From Nephrocerus scutellatus (lineage: Eukaryota; Arthropoda; Insecta; Diptera; Pipunculidae), in contig OX352763.1 in assembly GCA_947095585.1 (NCBI GenBank), positions 65,575,719 through 65,639,718 of the forward strand: a DNA stretch of 64,000 nt. The letters run 5' to 3'. The notes below the pieces were generated by a model, which saw only the letters and a list, made by a program, of their open reading frames with translations, had not been told where the DNA came from and made no database searches. Position 1 is the stretch's first letter. Every line of letters starts with the position of its first letter. Below are positions 1 to 9,470 of the stretch, piece by piece. The position numbers and the translations under genes were made by a program.

Positions 1-254
1 TGGCGGCTGTGACTGCTGTGGCGAATGTGACTGCTGTGGCGACTGTGACTGCTGTGGCGAATGTGACTGGTGTGGCGACTGTGACTGCTGTGGCGACTGT
101 GACTGCTGTAGCGACTGTGACTGCTGTGGCAGCTGTTAAGGCTGTGGCTTCTGTGGTAAATATGATGGCTGTAGCGACGTTTGCGGTGACTTCGACAGCT
201 TTTGATCAAGTTGATGTTCCTGGCGAAGGTGATGATTCCTACAAGCTGCTTTGA
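1..254 (-). pseudogene. Q/S/P-rich protease-RT linker of Osvaldo-like gypsy element (partial)
   Basis: On the minus strand this stretch reads as a low-complexity Gln/Ser/Pro segment broken by one stop, preceded by a charged segment. It lies downstream of the protease of the same minus-strand element, where gypsy elements have a variable spacer before reverse transcriptase. The element runs off the left edge, so RT, RNase H, integrase and the other LTR are not visible. The plus-strand frame of Val/Thr/Ala repeats over the same bases is a shadow of the repeat. Assignment to the same polyprotein is inferred from position and strand, because the protease frame ends in a stop at 382. Confidence 0.5.
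8..140. repeat. 18-bp minisatellite inside a gypsy pol linker
   Basis: About seven copies of an 18-bp unit (gtgactgctgtggcgaat and variants ending in act) lie head to tail. The period is a multiple of three. On the minus strand it reads as a repeated six-residue Q/S/P unit such as SPQQSQ, in line with the other minus-strand gypsy frames to its right. Confidence 0.85.
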
Positions 255-381
255 TTTTTGACGATGGGTTTTCTGACTGCTGGTGGCTTAGAGTAACGGA
301 AGTACTCGTCAACCATGACGATTGTTGAGCTTTTGTGGGCGACTTCTGGTAATGCTGATTGCTAAGGCGTCTGTGACAATC

Positions 382-956
382 TTAGGCGAGAGTCCTTACT
401 GCAGTATGTCCAAACGGATGTGGGAATCCTTCAACACTATAGTGTCTCTCGTCAATTCTTGGACTGCGCTGTTTTGGACGGAGATAACTTTCGTCAACTC
501 TTGTTGTGGCGTTTGGCGCCTGTAATGGTTTTGGGCGGCTGTGACGTCCTCTTCTGGGTGGTGTGACTAACACGAAGTCTGGCTTCGGCGGCTGTTGGGT
601 CTTTGGCAATTGTGGTGGTTTAACTTCTCGGAATGCGTTGTATGTCAGACGTTTAACCGGACCTGCTGATAAAGTTTGAAGTGTTAAGTACTTACCTCCG
701 AAACTAAAAGTGGCTCTGGTCCTTGTAAGGAAGTCCATTCCTAGTGTAAGGTTATCAGCGGCGTTCGGCAACACTAGCAGGCGCAGTGAACATAAGGATT
801 CCCCAAACCGAATGTTGACGCTTAACTCCTGACGGACAGTTGTCTGAATTCCGTTAGCCATTTGGATTGGGATATGCACGGGGGTGGTGTTGTCCAAATT
901 TCGAAACCTTTCAGCAAAAGCTTCGCTGACGAAACTGCGGGATGCGCCGGTGTCAA
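382..956 (-). pseudogene. Aspartic protease of Osvaldo/Ulysses-like Ty3/gypsy element
   Basis: Retroviral-type aspartic protease that would cleave the Gag-Pol polyprotein. The active-site motif DTGASRSF is encoded at 931-954, followed about 60 residues later by the second conserved block LTLGMDFL. A basic, proline-rich tail follows before the stop at 382. The frame overlaps the 3' end of gag and lies in a different phase: gag reads on to a stop at 953 while the protease homology begins a few codons earlier. The break near 965 is therefore either a single-base mutation or a frameshift site. The only ATG of the open frame lies after the active site, so it cannot be the natural start; expression would be as a Gag-Pro fusion. 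Confidence 0.8.
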
Positions 957-2113
957 TAGTCCTGAACGGGTTCGTGGTTGATGATGATGCGGGCGAGAAT
1001 TCTGTGTTTATCCTGGATCAGGGCTGATTTCTCGCCAGACAGGGGCAAATGACGATGCTCAGCGTGTGAGTTACGTTGACGGCAGCAGTCAATTGTCCTG
1101 ATTCTCTGTTGGCCACAGTCCCAGCAGAAAATCACTCGAGGGTTAGTGCATTCTTTTTGAAAGTGGCCTTCCTGTCGGCACCATCGACAAGTCATTCGAG
1201 GATTGTATGGTCCTTCTTCAGGCTGGTTCACCATACAATGCCTCTCCTGTGGACTTCTTCGAGGTGTCGTCGTTGCGCTCTCCTGGTTTGCCTGGATACC
1301 TTCGTAGTCCTCTGCTAGATCAATGAGCTCGCGGAGATTTCCGATGTCTTTTCTTCGGATATAATATTGATATTCTTGGCGGCTGTTCCGTAAGATCCTT
1401 TCTACCTGTTCTTCTTCGGGGTAATTTGCGTGCCTCATCATATTCTGCATCACAATTATGAAGTCTTTAAATTGTTCCTGTTGTTTCTGTCGTCTTTGGC
1501 GAATCTCATCGTCCAGACGTTCCCAATACCTTGTGGGCAAGAAGAATTGCAGGAAGTCTGCTTTGAAACTGTTCCAGTCCTGCCACTTCAGGTTATTATT
1601 GCGGAACCACAGTAGGGCTCGGTCGCGAAGTAACTCGGGCACAGTCCTTGGAAGGAGGTTTTTGTTTAACGAGTAGGCGTCAGCGAGCTCTTCCAGCCTC
1701 TCGATAAATAAAAGAGGTTCCTTGCCACCGTCGTACCGCACTAACCACTTTCGTACCTGGTCGATAAACATGGGATATGATGTCCCTGGTGTTTCTGATG
1801 GAGTTCGAGTGGCTGTTGCCTCTCGTAGGGCTGATGACGCTGTCATGTTTATAGCCCCCTTTGGTTCATCGTGGTCCACTGGATCCGGAGGGTTCAGGGA
1901 TATATGGGGCCGCGGTGATTGGCTACGAGTGTGTATTCGTTCTAATTCGGTGAGACGCGTTTCGTCCTCCGACGTAACGTTTCGCCCGGTGATGTAATTG
2001 GAGAAACGTTTCCTCAATTCATCGAGTGCACCATTACTGTCCAGTCTGAACTCACTCAAATAGGTCTTCAGCTCGTCCTTCGACAGGTTGTACACCCAGC
2101 TCGTCCTGACCAT
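953..2113 (-). CDS. Gag polyprotein of Osvaldo/Ulysses-like Ty3/gypsy element
   Basis: An uninterrupted 386-residue Gag frame. Residues 110-240 form the capsid-like region with the W/F/L pattern of gypsy Gag (KWLVRYDGG, LLFIERLEELADAY, then the helix with LLWF). A CCHC zinc knuckle (CX2CX4HX4C, CRWCRQEGHFQKEC) lies at residues 309-322 and a second, Cys-rich half-knuckle at 330-344 lacks its histidine. The ATG lies about 60 bases inside the primer-binding site, so the start fits a normal leader. Gag packages element RNA into virus-like particles in the cytoplasm. This is the best preserved gene in the left third of the window. A diverged copy of the same protein lies at 10,144-10,578. The family name is inferred from Gag and primer-site similarity. 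Confidence 0.82.
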   Translation of the reverse strand: MVRTSWVYNLSKDELKTYLSEFRLDSNGALDELRKRFSNYITGRNVTSEDETRLTELERIHTRSQSPRPHISLNPPDPVDHDEPKGAINMTASSALREATATRTPSETPGTSYPMFIDQVRKWLVRYDGGKEPLLFIERLEELADAYSLNKNLLPRTVPELLRDRALLWFRNNNLKWQDWNSFKADFLQFFLPTRYWERLDDEIRQRRQKQQEQFKDFIIVMQNMMRHANYPEEEQVERILRNSRQEYQYYIRRKDIGNLRELIDLAEDYEGIQANQESATTTPRRSPQERHCMVNQPEEGPYNPRMTCRWCRQEGHFQKECTNPRVIFCWDCGQQRIRTIDCCRQRNSHAEHRHLPLSGEKSALIQDKHRILARIIINHEPVQDY

Positions 2114-2175
2114 CTTGTCTTCGTGCTGGTATTACTGGGTTGTTGGCTTAGTTTTTATTTTATTTAAAATTCCAG

Positions 2176-2194
2176 GGTCCCTGCTCGGGCGCCA
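2176..2194 (-). other. tRNA-Lys-type primer-binding site
   Basis: On the minus strand the bases read TGGCGCCCGAGCAGGGACC, two bases after the LTR end. This is the tRNA-Lys(3)-type primer site also reported for Osvaldo/Ulysses elements, with one difference from the common form (GAG for GAA). It fixes the orientation of the element and the boundary of its 5' LTR. Confidence 0.75.
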
Positions 2195-2339
2195 ATTGTA
2201 ACGGAGTTTCCCAGCCGGGGTAGAACTCAGTGGGTTTGTGGAAAATTAAATGGATCTCTTTATTATTTCAAAAATTGTTTGTGTTTGTTTCAATCATTAG
2301 ATTTACATTCGTTAAAAATAAATTGTAAAAATTGTAAAG

Positions 2340-2800
2340 TAAAAGTACAAAGTGTCCTTTATTCCTAGGAAAAGAATGGGTTAATCGAAGTGACAAGGTA
2401 GCACTCTTGAACCACTGCAGCTGAAGGAAAGTTTATGGATTAAGGATGGGTTTGAGTACAAAGTACTTGTACCCCTTGGCTCCTAGAATAGGGAGAGAAC
2501 GGGTTAATCGTAGTGGCAAGGTAGCACTCTTGAACCACTGTAGCTGAAAGAAAGTTTATGGGTTAACGATGGGTTTAAGTACAAAGTACTTGTACCCCTT
2601 GGCTCCTAGAATTGGGAGAGAACGGGTTAATCGTAGTGGCAAGGTAGCACTCTTGAACCACTGTAGCTGAAAGAAAGTTTATGGGTTAACGATGGGTTTA
2701 AGTACAAAGTACTTGTACCCCTTGGCTCCTAGAATTGGGAGAGAACGGGTGGCAAGGTAGCACTCTTGAACCACTGTAGCTGAAAGAAAGTTTAGTCGAA
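2340..2800. repeat. 123-bp tandem repeats inside the LTR
   Basis: About 3.5 copies of a 123-bp unit. The marker gggttaatcg starts at 2378, 2501 and 2624, and each unit carries caaggtagcactcttgaacc and cttgtaccccttggctccta. The last unit has lost nine bases after its ggg. Confidence 0.9.
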
Positions 2801-2829
2801 GATTTGGGTTTTCGGCAGGATGTAGTTCA

Positions 2830-2980
2830 ACAATAATAGTAAGGTAGTACTCTTGAACTATTTGTTGTGAACAGTGGAAGGAACTCAGGAAGAATAGCAA
2901 GGTAGTACTCTTGAACTATTAGGTGTGGACAGTGGAAGGAACTCAGGAAGAATAGCAAGGTAGTACTCTTGAACTATTAT
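2830..2980. repeat. Short direct repeats (about 60 bp) continuing the LTR array
   Basis: Three diverged copies of a shorter unit built on aaggtagtactcttgaacta. They share the core aaggtagcactcttgaac with the neighbouring 123-bp repeats, so this looks like an older, shortened edge of the same array. Confidence 0.75.
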
Positions 2981-2989
2981 AACGTGTTT

Positions 2990-3137
2990 TTTTAAGAGGT
3001 GATTTTTTTTTGAATAAAACACATATAAAATTATGAAATGACCAAAATTTTTTTTTATTTGGTAGATAATTTTTTGGCATTTAACATTTAAACACAATTT
3101 CTGGCATATGGCTACCACGACTATTTTTCACAAATGT

Positions 3138-3169
<32 letters not shown>

Positions 3170-4330
3170 CATAATGATTTGCCAAACAATACTGAGTAGA
3201 AATGCCACTTTGAGTCAAAACAACTGTCATAAAATAAAACGACATCTATCGGAAAAACAAACCTCCCAAAAAAACACCCTTTACATGTTCTTCGTAGGAT
3301 GTTTCCTTTGAAGAACAACATGTATGGTATACATGTTTCTGGCCATGCAACGTGTGTGTGTACGCATAAATTCTTCATTGCTCAGTTGCGAATATGCATG
3401 CTGTTGTCTGCCTTACACCGTGTGTGTGTGTGTGTGTGTGTGTATGCATAAATCCATCTTTGTCAGTTTCGAACACGCATTTTGTTGTCTGCATTCGTTG
3501 GCGAGCCCACTTGGTAGTTTTTTGCCTGAGCGGTGCTCAGGTCATTGACACCGCCAGCCGTTACATGGTATTTTGATTCTTGTCTGCTATGCGTGGGAGT
3601 ACGTCTGCACCTACTGCCTGAGCACGAGTTTTCTCCGGCGAATTCGCTGCTGTGTGCCGTAGTGATCTACTGATGTCGTGATAGAGACCATGCGTTGTGC
3701 ATTTGCGTGGTGGTAGTCTTGTTAAATGCGCCTATTGCTCTTAATAGGAAAAGAAAAAGAGGGGAAAACGAAATATTGGCCGTTTCGCCGAAAATTGAGT
3801 GACTTTTGCGTTACTTTGCAGAGAGTGCGTTGGTAACTATAAATGATTGTTAAAAACTACATTTTGAGTTTTTATTTCTTTAATTTTATGTCTATGACAA
3901 AAGGCTTGGAAATTATTTCCAGACATGTTGTGTGGGAGAAATTCTAATGTGAAGAATTTTGTTCCTCACAAACGATATTGAAGCGGAGAGAGACAAATAG
4001 ATACTGGATATGTGTAAATCAGCTGTCATTTCAGTTCCTTTTTAATATATCATCGTTGTTAACCACGATGGCTGAGCGGAGAAAAAAACACTTTCATTTG
4101 AACGAACGAATAAATAAAAACTTTAATTCAAAACCAAAAAATATTAATGCGAAAAAAGCGATTAAAATTATTCTCAGATAGTGAAAAAAATGGCCACGAT
4201 AGAGAGAGAAAAGAAAACGTCGTGTGTTTGACATCTTTCCTTCATTTTTGTTTTTGCTGCCGACGATGGCAAATCAACCACCTCACCGCGTTCACACCAG
4301 GCCTCGCACCGGACGTGTGTTCAGTGGTGG
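2990..4330. other. No gene seen; poly-T, (GT)n and a short duplicated segment
   Basis: No coding sequence recognised. A run of about 28 T lies at 3142-3169. (GT)n tracts at 3351-3361 and 3420-3442 head two imperfect copies (about 85 bp apart) of a segment with cataaatyc, a gaa-ca-gca core and ttgttgtctgc. Bases 3940-4240 are A-rich. The stretch may hold the LTR of one of the flanking elements, but no second copy is present to prove it. Confidence 0.6.
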
Positions 4331-4339
4331 CGCTAACAT

Positions 4340-5766
4340 TGCCGGCCGGCCTAAAGGATTAATCCTTTAGTCATCGATATTGTCTGGGAGCGGCAGTAGA
4401 CACAATTTAACTACCGGTCTCGTGACTCGTGAGTGTGATGCCTTGACATTTTAGTGTGACTGCGCGGATCAGACCGTCAGTACCTGGATGAATAGCAGTG
4501 ATTCGGCCCATTGCCTATTTTGCTGGTGGGCAAAGTTCGTTTTTGATGAGAACCAGTTGACCGACCTTGAAGTTGACGTTTGTCCTGAGACATTTAGGAC
4601 GTTGCTGCAGTCGTGACAGATATTCAGTCGACCATACCTTCCAGAAATGTTGATACATTTGTTGGATTTGCTGATATCGATTGAGACGATTCGATTGGAT
4701 GTCAAGCAATGATGGTTCTGGAATGGTGAAGGGTGGCTCTCCGATAAGAAAGTGACCGGGAGTGAGAGTGGTGTAGTCCTCGGGGTCATCCGATTTGGGA
4801 CACAATAGCCTCGAATTCAGGCAAGCTTCTATCTGGCACAATAGTGTTGTCATCTCTTCGAAAGTGAGTAATGTATTGCCGATGATTCTTCGAAGATGGT
4901 GTTTGACTGACTTCACCCCTGCTGTGGTGATGAAGCGATGTTAGTTGACGATTGGACCCGATGAAGTTGGTGCCACGATCACTGTACAGGGTTTGAACCT
5001 TGCCTCTTCGAGCGGTGAATTGTCTGAATGAAGCGATGAACGCATCTGCAGTGAGATCTGACACCATCTCGAGATGAAGCGCTTTTGTTGATAGGCACAC
5101 GAATAGACACACGTACCCCTTAGTTGAGCTTACACCGCGGCCTTTGCTTTGTTTGATCGAGAACGGTCCTGCGTAATCCACTCCACTGTGGAGAAAAGCT
5201 CCTAATGGGGTAACGCGTGGTCCTGGAAGATGGGCCATTAGTTGCTGACCGGTGATTGAGCGATAACGAAAACATGTCACGCAATGGCCAACATGCGCAC
5301 GGACCAGCTTCTTGACATTGATGATCCAAAATCGGCTTCGAAGATGTGCCAACATTAATTGTTGACCACCGTGGAGTGTGGTTCGATGTGCCTGTGCGAC
5401 GATTAACGTAGTGAGTTGACTGGTTTTCGGTAGAATTATTGGGTGCTTGCTTTGGTACGGCAAGAATGAATGTTTTAATCGTCCGTCGACTCGTAAGATT
5501 CCATCACCATCGATAAATGGGTGAAGTGAACGAAGTACACTTTTGTTCGACAGATTTCTTCCTGACTGGCATCGATTGATTTCGTCAGTGAAGTGGGCTC
5601 CCTGCACAAATCGTACCCAAAAATGGAATGACCGATTCATTTCTGGCATGGTGATGAAGCTCGTATTACGATCGGCTTTGTCGGTACGAATGATGATCGT
5701 GAAGCAGCGACGGGTCGATGCCGCGACACGCGCAATCTGCGGGGTTGTTTCGAGTATCAACATACC
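4340..5766 (-). pseudogene. BEL/Pao integrase and C-terminal domain (DUF5641-like)
   Basis: Minus-strand integrase. The N-terminal HHCC zinc domain reads HRTTLHGG then CVTC. The catalytic core includes VDYAGPF, the region LSTKALHLEM, and SDRGTNFIG. A second frame (4515-4916) carries the typical BEL/Pao end: CLNSRLLCP, PGHFLIGEPP, and the WSTEYLSRLQQR block of DUF5641. A frameshift near 4910-4920 separates the two frames, and the GRITAIHPGTDG tail continues in the same strand to about 4340. Upstream at about 5766 the frame joins abruptly to the first residues of reverse transcriptase, so the rest of RT and RNase H is gone. Family assignment is firm from these motifs. Confidence 0.88.
4351..4370. 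repeat. Perfect 20-bp palindrome
   Basis: ctaaaggattaatcctttag is its own reverse complement. It directly follows gccggccggc (4341-4350), also palindromic. It lies at the 3' end of the minus-strand BEL pol frame. Confidence 0.95.
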
Positions 5767-6712
5767 GTGAATAGATTCTGTTGAAGCTTGGGACCGATAC
5801 GAAGGTTTTGATTCAGTAAAACTCCGGAAGTCGTCTTGTGTGAGGCGTCAAAAACCACACGTAATTTTGACTGTGTGGGAGGTAGCACGTTTGATTTGTG
5901 ATTGATCTATCGTCGACTGGCACTGCTTCCATGTCATGTTGCTCGAGAAAGGCTTTCATGAAGTCTCGGTATTCGATGCGTAACTGCGGATTCTTCAAAA
6001 ATCGGCGTTCCATATGCTTCAGTCTGACGATTGCACCTTCTCGAGATGTTCCGAGTGGCAAACGCTGATCAACGAATGGGAGTTGCACGATATATCTTCC
6101 GTCCTTGTTTCTGGAATGCGTCGATTGAAAGTGCCTTTCACAATGACTTTCATCTTCCGTGAGTTCTTGGGCTGCTGGTACATTTTCAAGCTCCCAAAAT
6201 GACTTCAAAGTGTTGTCAACGTTGGTGTAATTCTCGATGGTTGCAGTCGCACTCAAGGAGTGTGTGATTGTGTTTCGATCGAATCTCCCAAACAATATGT
6301 GTCCCAATTTGGTTTTTTGTGTGAATGGCGAACCGTTGAAAGATTTTATGCATTCACCCATATGAAGCATTCCGAGGAAATCTACCTCAAGCAGCACGTC
6401 GATTTTGTGAGGACGATTGAACTGAGGATCGGCTAATTGTAGCTCGTGTATATGTTTCCACTGTTGCGATTCGATGTACTGCGATGGCATGATGCCAGTT
6501 ATCCTTTCGAAGACAACTGCTGTGATTGAAATCGAGAATCTTGAATCAACACGTGATTTAAGAACGAATTCGACAATAGATTGTGATTTGGCTGCTTCAA
6601 TGGCACCAATTCCGTTAATTGAGATTGAGGCTGGTTTCCGTTTTAAGCCAATCCGAGTTTTGGCATTCTAGGAAATGAGATTCACTTGGGACCCTGAGTC
6701 AAGCAGGGCTCG
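5762..6712 (-). pseudogene. BEL/Pao protease (A17) with the first residues of reverse transcriptase
   Basis: The protease active site LLDSGSQVNLIS is encoded at 6671-6706 on the minus strand. It is followed by the A17 block ADPQFNRPHKIDVLL and LGHILFGRF, which lead into the DUF1759/A17 linker of BEL elements. The last part (5766-5870) matches the start of RT in shifted frames, ending with LNQNLRIGPKLQQNLFTV, after which homology jumps to integrase. A frameshift near 6500 separates active site and A17 block. The missing stretch is most of RT plus RNase H, inferred to be well over 1 kb. Confidence 0.82.
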
Positions 6713-6839
6713 AATGGTTAAATCTTGTTTCCCGTTTGCGACAATTCTAACTGCTGTTGCGAGTAATACATCTGTCAGCGGCGATGTGGTGTGATGCGAA
6801 TTAGCATTGTTCGAATTTTCGGCAGTTGGCAAGTTGTCA

Positions 6840-7120
6840 TTGGATGTTTTACTTGTGTTGGTGACTGGAGTTCGAGATGACCCATCCGGTATATGTAATA
6901 GGGTGTGATGTCTGCGGTTGCAGACTTGACAGAAACTTAAACGACATTCTGCGCTACGGTGTCCCTTCCGCAGAAAGTTGAAACAAAGATTATTTTCACG
7001 AATTTTGGTTGATTTCTGGTCGAACGATAATGATTTGAATTTGCTGCACTAGAACACACTGTGTTCCTCGCTGCAGAATGGATAGCTCAGCGAATTGGTT
7101 GGAGTCGAAGTAGTGACGAA
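6840..7120 (-). pseudogene. BEL/Pao Gag zinc-finger region
   Basis: Minus-strand frame with the standard BEL sequence order: a YPFCSEEHSVF finger, then LCFNFLRKGHRSAEC, then CQVCNRRHHTLLH. In the middle knuckle the second cysteine has become phenylalanine (CFNF instead of CFNC), and there is a stop in the upstream finger. This is the C-terminal end of Gag, directly ahead of the protease at 6712, as expected for the element. More N-terminal Gag is not recognisable, and the Jockey element begins at about 7,400. Confidence 0.72.
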
Positions 7121-7407
7121 CGAATGAGATGATTGCGATGACGATTCGCGCTTCAAGCTCGAGCGAAATGACGATGGTTGAGCTGTTGATGGGAAACGAG
7201 GTGTTGTTGGCTCGTTTCTTCGGCGTATTGACGATGATGTGATTGGTCGCGACGAACACTAACTTCAACAACCATAACAACTGCAAATGCATCATCATTC
7301 AATACATTGACCACACTAACTTCATGTAACACCAAAACTATAACCACACCCTTAACAACCACATCGCTAACAATCAGAAAAAAGAATCCACCACAACACC
7401 AAATGCA

Positions 7408-8330
7408 ATGAAAACAAATAGAAATGGGCATACCCCGAAAAAAACTAATAAATGCAAAGCCAAAAAACTAAAAAACCAAAATACCATAAGAAAATATTGG
7501 CTAAACCAACCCGAGGAGAAATTTCTAAACCGCTTTTATATCCTTTCAACTGATGATGAACTTGAAGATCTTGAAAGCTTGCCCCAAAAAAGGACGAAAT
7601 GTCCAAAACCAAGACTCCTAAACCCCCGCCAATATATGTCCAATGTGTACGATACATACATCTCCTAATTGGCGCATTTAACGTAACTACTGAAAACAAC
7701 ACATATGAACTAAAAGTTTTGTCAAGTAATGAAATAAAAATACGTATACAAATATCGTTAAAATACTCAAACTCAATAAAACACAATGTTATACATTTAA
7801 ACTTACGGAACAACGCAACTATAGAGTCATGCTTCGCAATATGCATCACTCCGCGGACCAGGAGGAAATCAAAAAAGAGCTAAACGAATATGGACACAGC
7901 GCTACTAACATACACAATATTTTACAACGAGGAACAAAAAAACCTCCTTCAATATCCTCCATTGAACTTAAAAATAATAAGAAGAATAAATATTACAAAC
8001 TTAATGCACTGTAAGATATCTTCCTTAACTTTTGAACACTCAACCAACCTGTGTGAAGTGCGCAGGTAAGCAAAGGACGACTGAATGTACCTTAACTACG
8101 GCCTGCAATAACTTAAATTGCACACTCTGTGGAGAACCACACACCGCAAACTATAAGGATTGTGAAGTATAAGTATATATAAGAAAATAAAAACTTGACG
8201 ACAATACACTCGAAACTACCCCTAGCATGATTCAAAGTTTGACAACATTTGCTGAAGCAGCTAAAAACAACTCACTCCGTGCTATAAAAAATAATACCCC
8301 TCCCACAAAAAACAGAAAAACTTAACAAAG
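7408..8330 (+). pseudogene. Jockey-clade non-LTR ORF1 (Gag-like), frameshifted
   Basis: Nucleic-acid-binding ORF1 protein of a Jockey-clade retrotransposon, spread over several frames. In order: an N-terminal acidic segment (7,500-7,620), the PPPIYVQ start of the RNA-binding domain (7,627), the block ELKVLSSNEIKI, the junction LRNMHHSADQEEIKKEL, the PRE-like block ILQRGTKKPPSISSIEL, and two zinc knuckles at 8,050-8,170 (CVKCAGKQRTTEC and CTLCGEPHTANYKDC). Frames change near 7,620, 7,850 and 8,015, so the gene is dead. The start is uncertain. Confidence 0.82.
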
Positions 8331-8427
8331 CCCACAGATGACCTATCCGAAATCAAATAAATGATGAAGCAACTAATAACACAGATCTCTAATAAAATGA
8401 GCTAACTCTATTAATGACTGTATCTTA

Positions 8428-8520
8428 AATCTAAAAATCGTAAAATGGAATGCAAACGGACTAATCCAACATTCTTTAGAAATAAAACAATTTATAAAAA
8501 AAACCGATAAAAATTTAAAT
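8428..8520 (+). pseudogene. Jockey ORF2 start (endonuclease N-terminus)
   Basis: Reads KIVKWNANGLIQHSLEIKQF, the first strand and helix of the AP-type endonuclease at the start of Jockey ORF2; the asparagine in WNANGL is the metal-site residue. Homology stops at about 8,515, where tandem-repeat element copy A begins, and resumes after it at 9,113 in the C-terminal part of the same domain. About 150 residues are missing between the two parts. Confidence 0.75.
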
Positions 8521-9112
8521 TTTTCATGTAAATTCTCTAATAGGAGATGGGAATGTGTTAAAATTTGAAGAAAATCGGGCTAATTTTTAAAAAATTTACA
8601 TGGACACTACATGGGTCTCAGGGACCTCCAACAAATTTACAAAAAGTTTTGTCCATCAGTGATACACATGTGTTTTAAATTGGAAGAAAATCGAGCTAAT
8701 TTTTAAAAAATTTATTTGGGCACCCTTCGGGCCTCAGGGCCCATTCACTCCAAGAACTTTACAAAAAATGTTGTCCATCGGAGATACACACGTATATATA
8801 AAATTTAAAAAAAATTGGGTTAATTTTTTTAAAAAATTTTTGGGGCCCAATGACCCTATGGCTTGGGGTCTCCAAAATTTTTACAAAAAGTGTTTTTCAT
8901 CGGAGATACATACGTATATAAAATTTAAAGAAAATCGAGTTAATTTGTTGAAAAAAAATGTTATCGCCCCACGGCCCGGGGCCCGGGGTCTATAAATTTT
9001 TTACAAAAAGTGTTGTCTATCGGAGATACACGCGTATAGAAAATTTGAAGAAAATCGGGTTAATTTTTTTAAAAATTTTTTATGGGTCCCCACGAACCCG
9101 GGGCCCAGGCTC
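8515..9112 (+). mobile_element. Tandem-repeat element, copy A (plus orientation)
   Basis: AT-rich block with a left end tttttcatgtaaattctcta and about five units of roughly 120 bp. Each unit carries a variant of gtccatcggagatacacacg, aaatttaaagaaaatcgggt, an A/T-run, and a GGCCC-rich segment. It interrupts the Jockey element. The right end seen in copies B and C is absent; the array simply stops next to Jockey ORF2. The ORFs inside are artefacts of the repeat. Confidence 0.75.
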
Positions 9113-9470
9113 AAGATTGACAAACAAAAAAGGAAGAATTCTCATGGATGCTCTGACCAGGTGCAACTGTAAATTCTTAAGTACAGGAGAACCGAATTCT
9201 GCATAACTAAGAACATTAACAATAAAAACCTGCCTTGACCTTTCCTTAGACCACTCACCAATCATTATTGAATATCCCAAAAACGTAAGACTGGAAATAA
9301 ATATGCCACCTTTGACTAACCACAAGGCTGGAATGCATTCCAACACCTTGTTGATGAAAATATTACACTAAGGATTCCGTTAAAAACTAATCAAGACCTT
9401 GAGAGCTCAATAATTCTTTTCAATTAAAATTTGGCATACTAAGCCAGTTATGCGCAATGCAAAATTACTC
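9113..9470 (+). pseudogene. Jockey ORF2, end of endonuclease domain and following linker
   Basis: Continues the Jockey element after the repeat block. Shifted frames carry KGRILMDALTRCNCKFLS, the DLSLDHSPIIIEY block with the SDHxPI catalytic histidine motif of AP endonucleases, and then a linker matching the region ahead of RT (NITLRIPLKTNQDLESS). The RT domain is not found downstream. The fragment is broken by several frame changes. Confidence 0.7.

Larger units (their letters stand above)
2197..2990 (-). repeat. LTR (5' LTR of the minus-strand Osvaldo-like element), far end undefined
   Basis: On the plus strand the LTR begins TGTAACGG next to the primer site, the complement of an LTR ending CA. 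Its interior holds the 123-bp repeats listed separately. The other copy of the LTR is off the window, so the far boundary cannot be fixed. I end it where the repeats stop, but it may extend further right. Confidence 0.55.

Noticed and set aside
9..254. 81-residue plus-strand Val/Thr/Ala frame
   Set aside because: It is the complement of the Q/S/P-rich minus-strand pol linker; repeats of 18 bp leave several frames open.
3108..3311. Poly-Phe containing ORF at a T-run
   Set aside because: Produced by the poly-T tract of about 28 bases; no homology.
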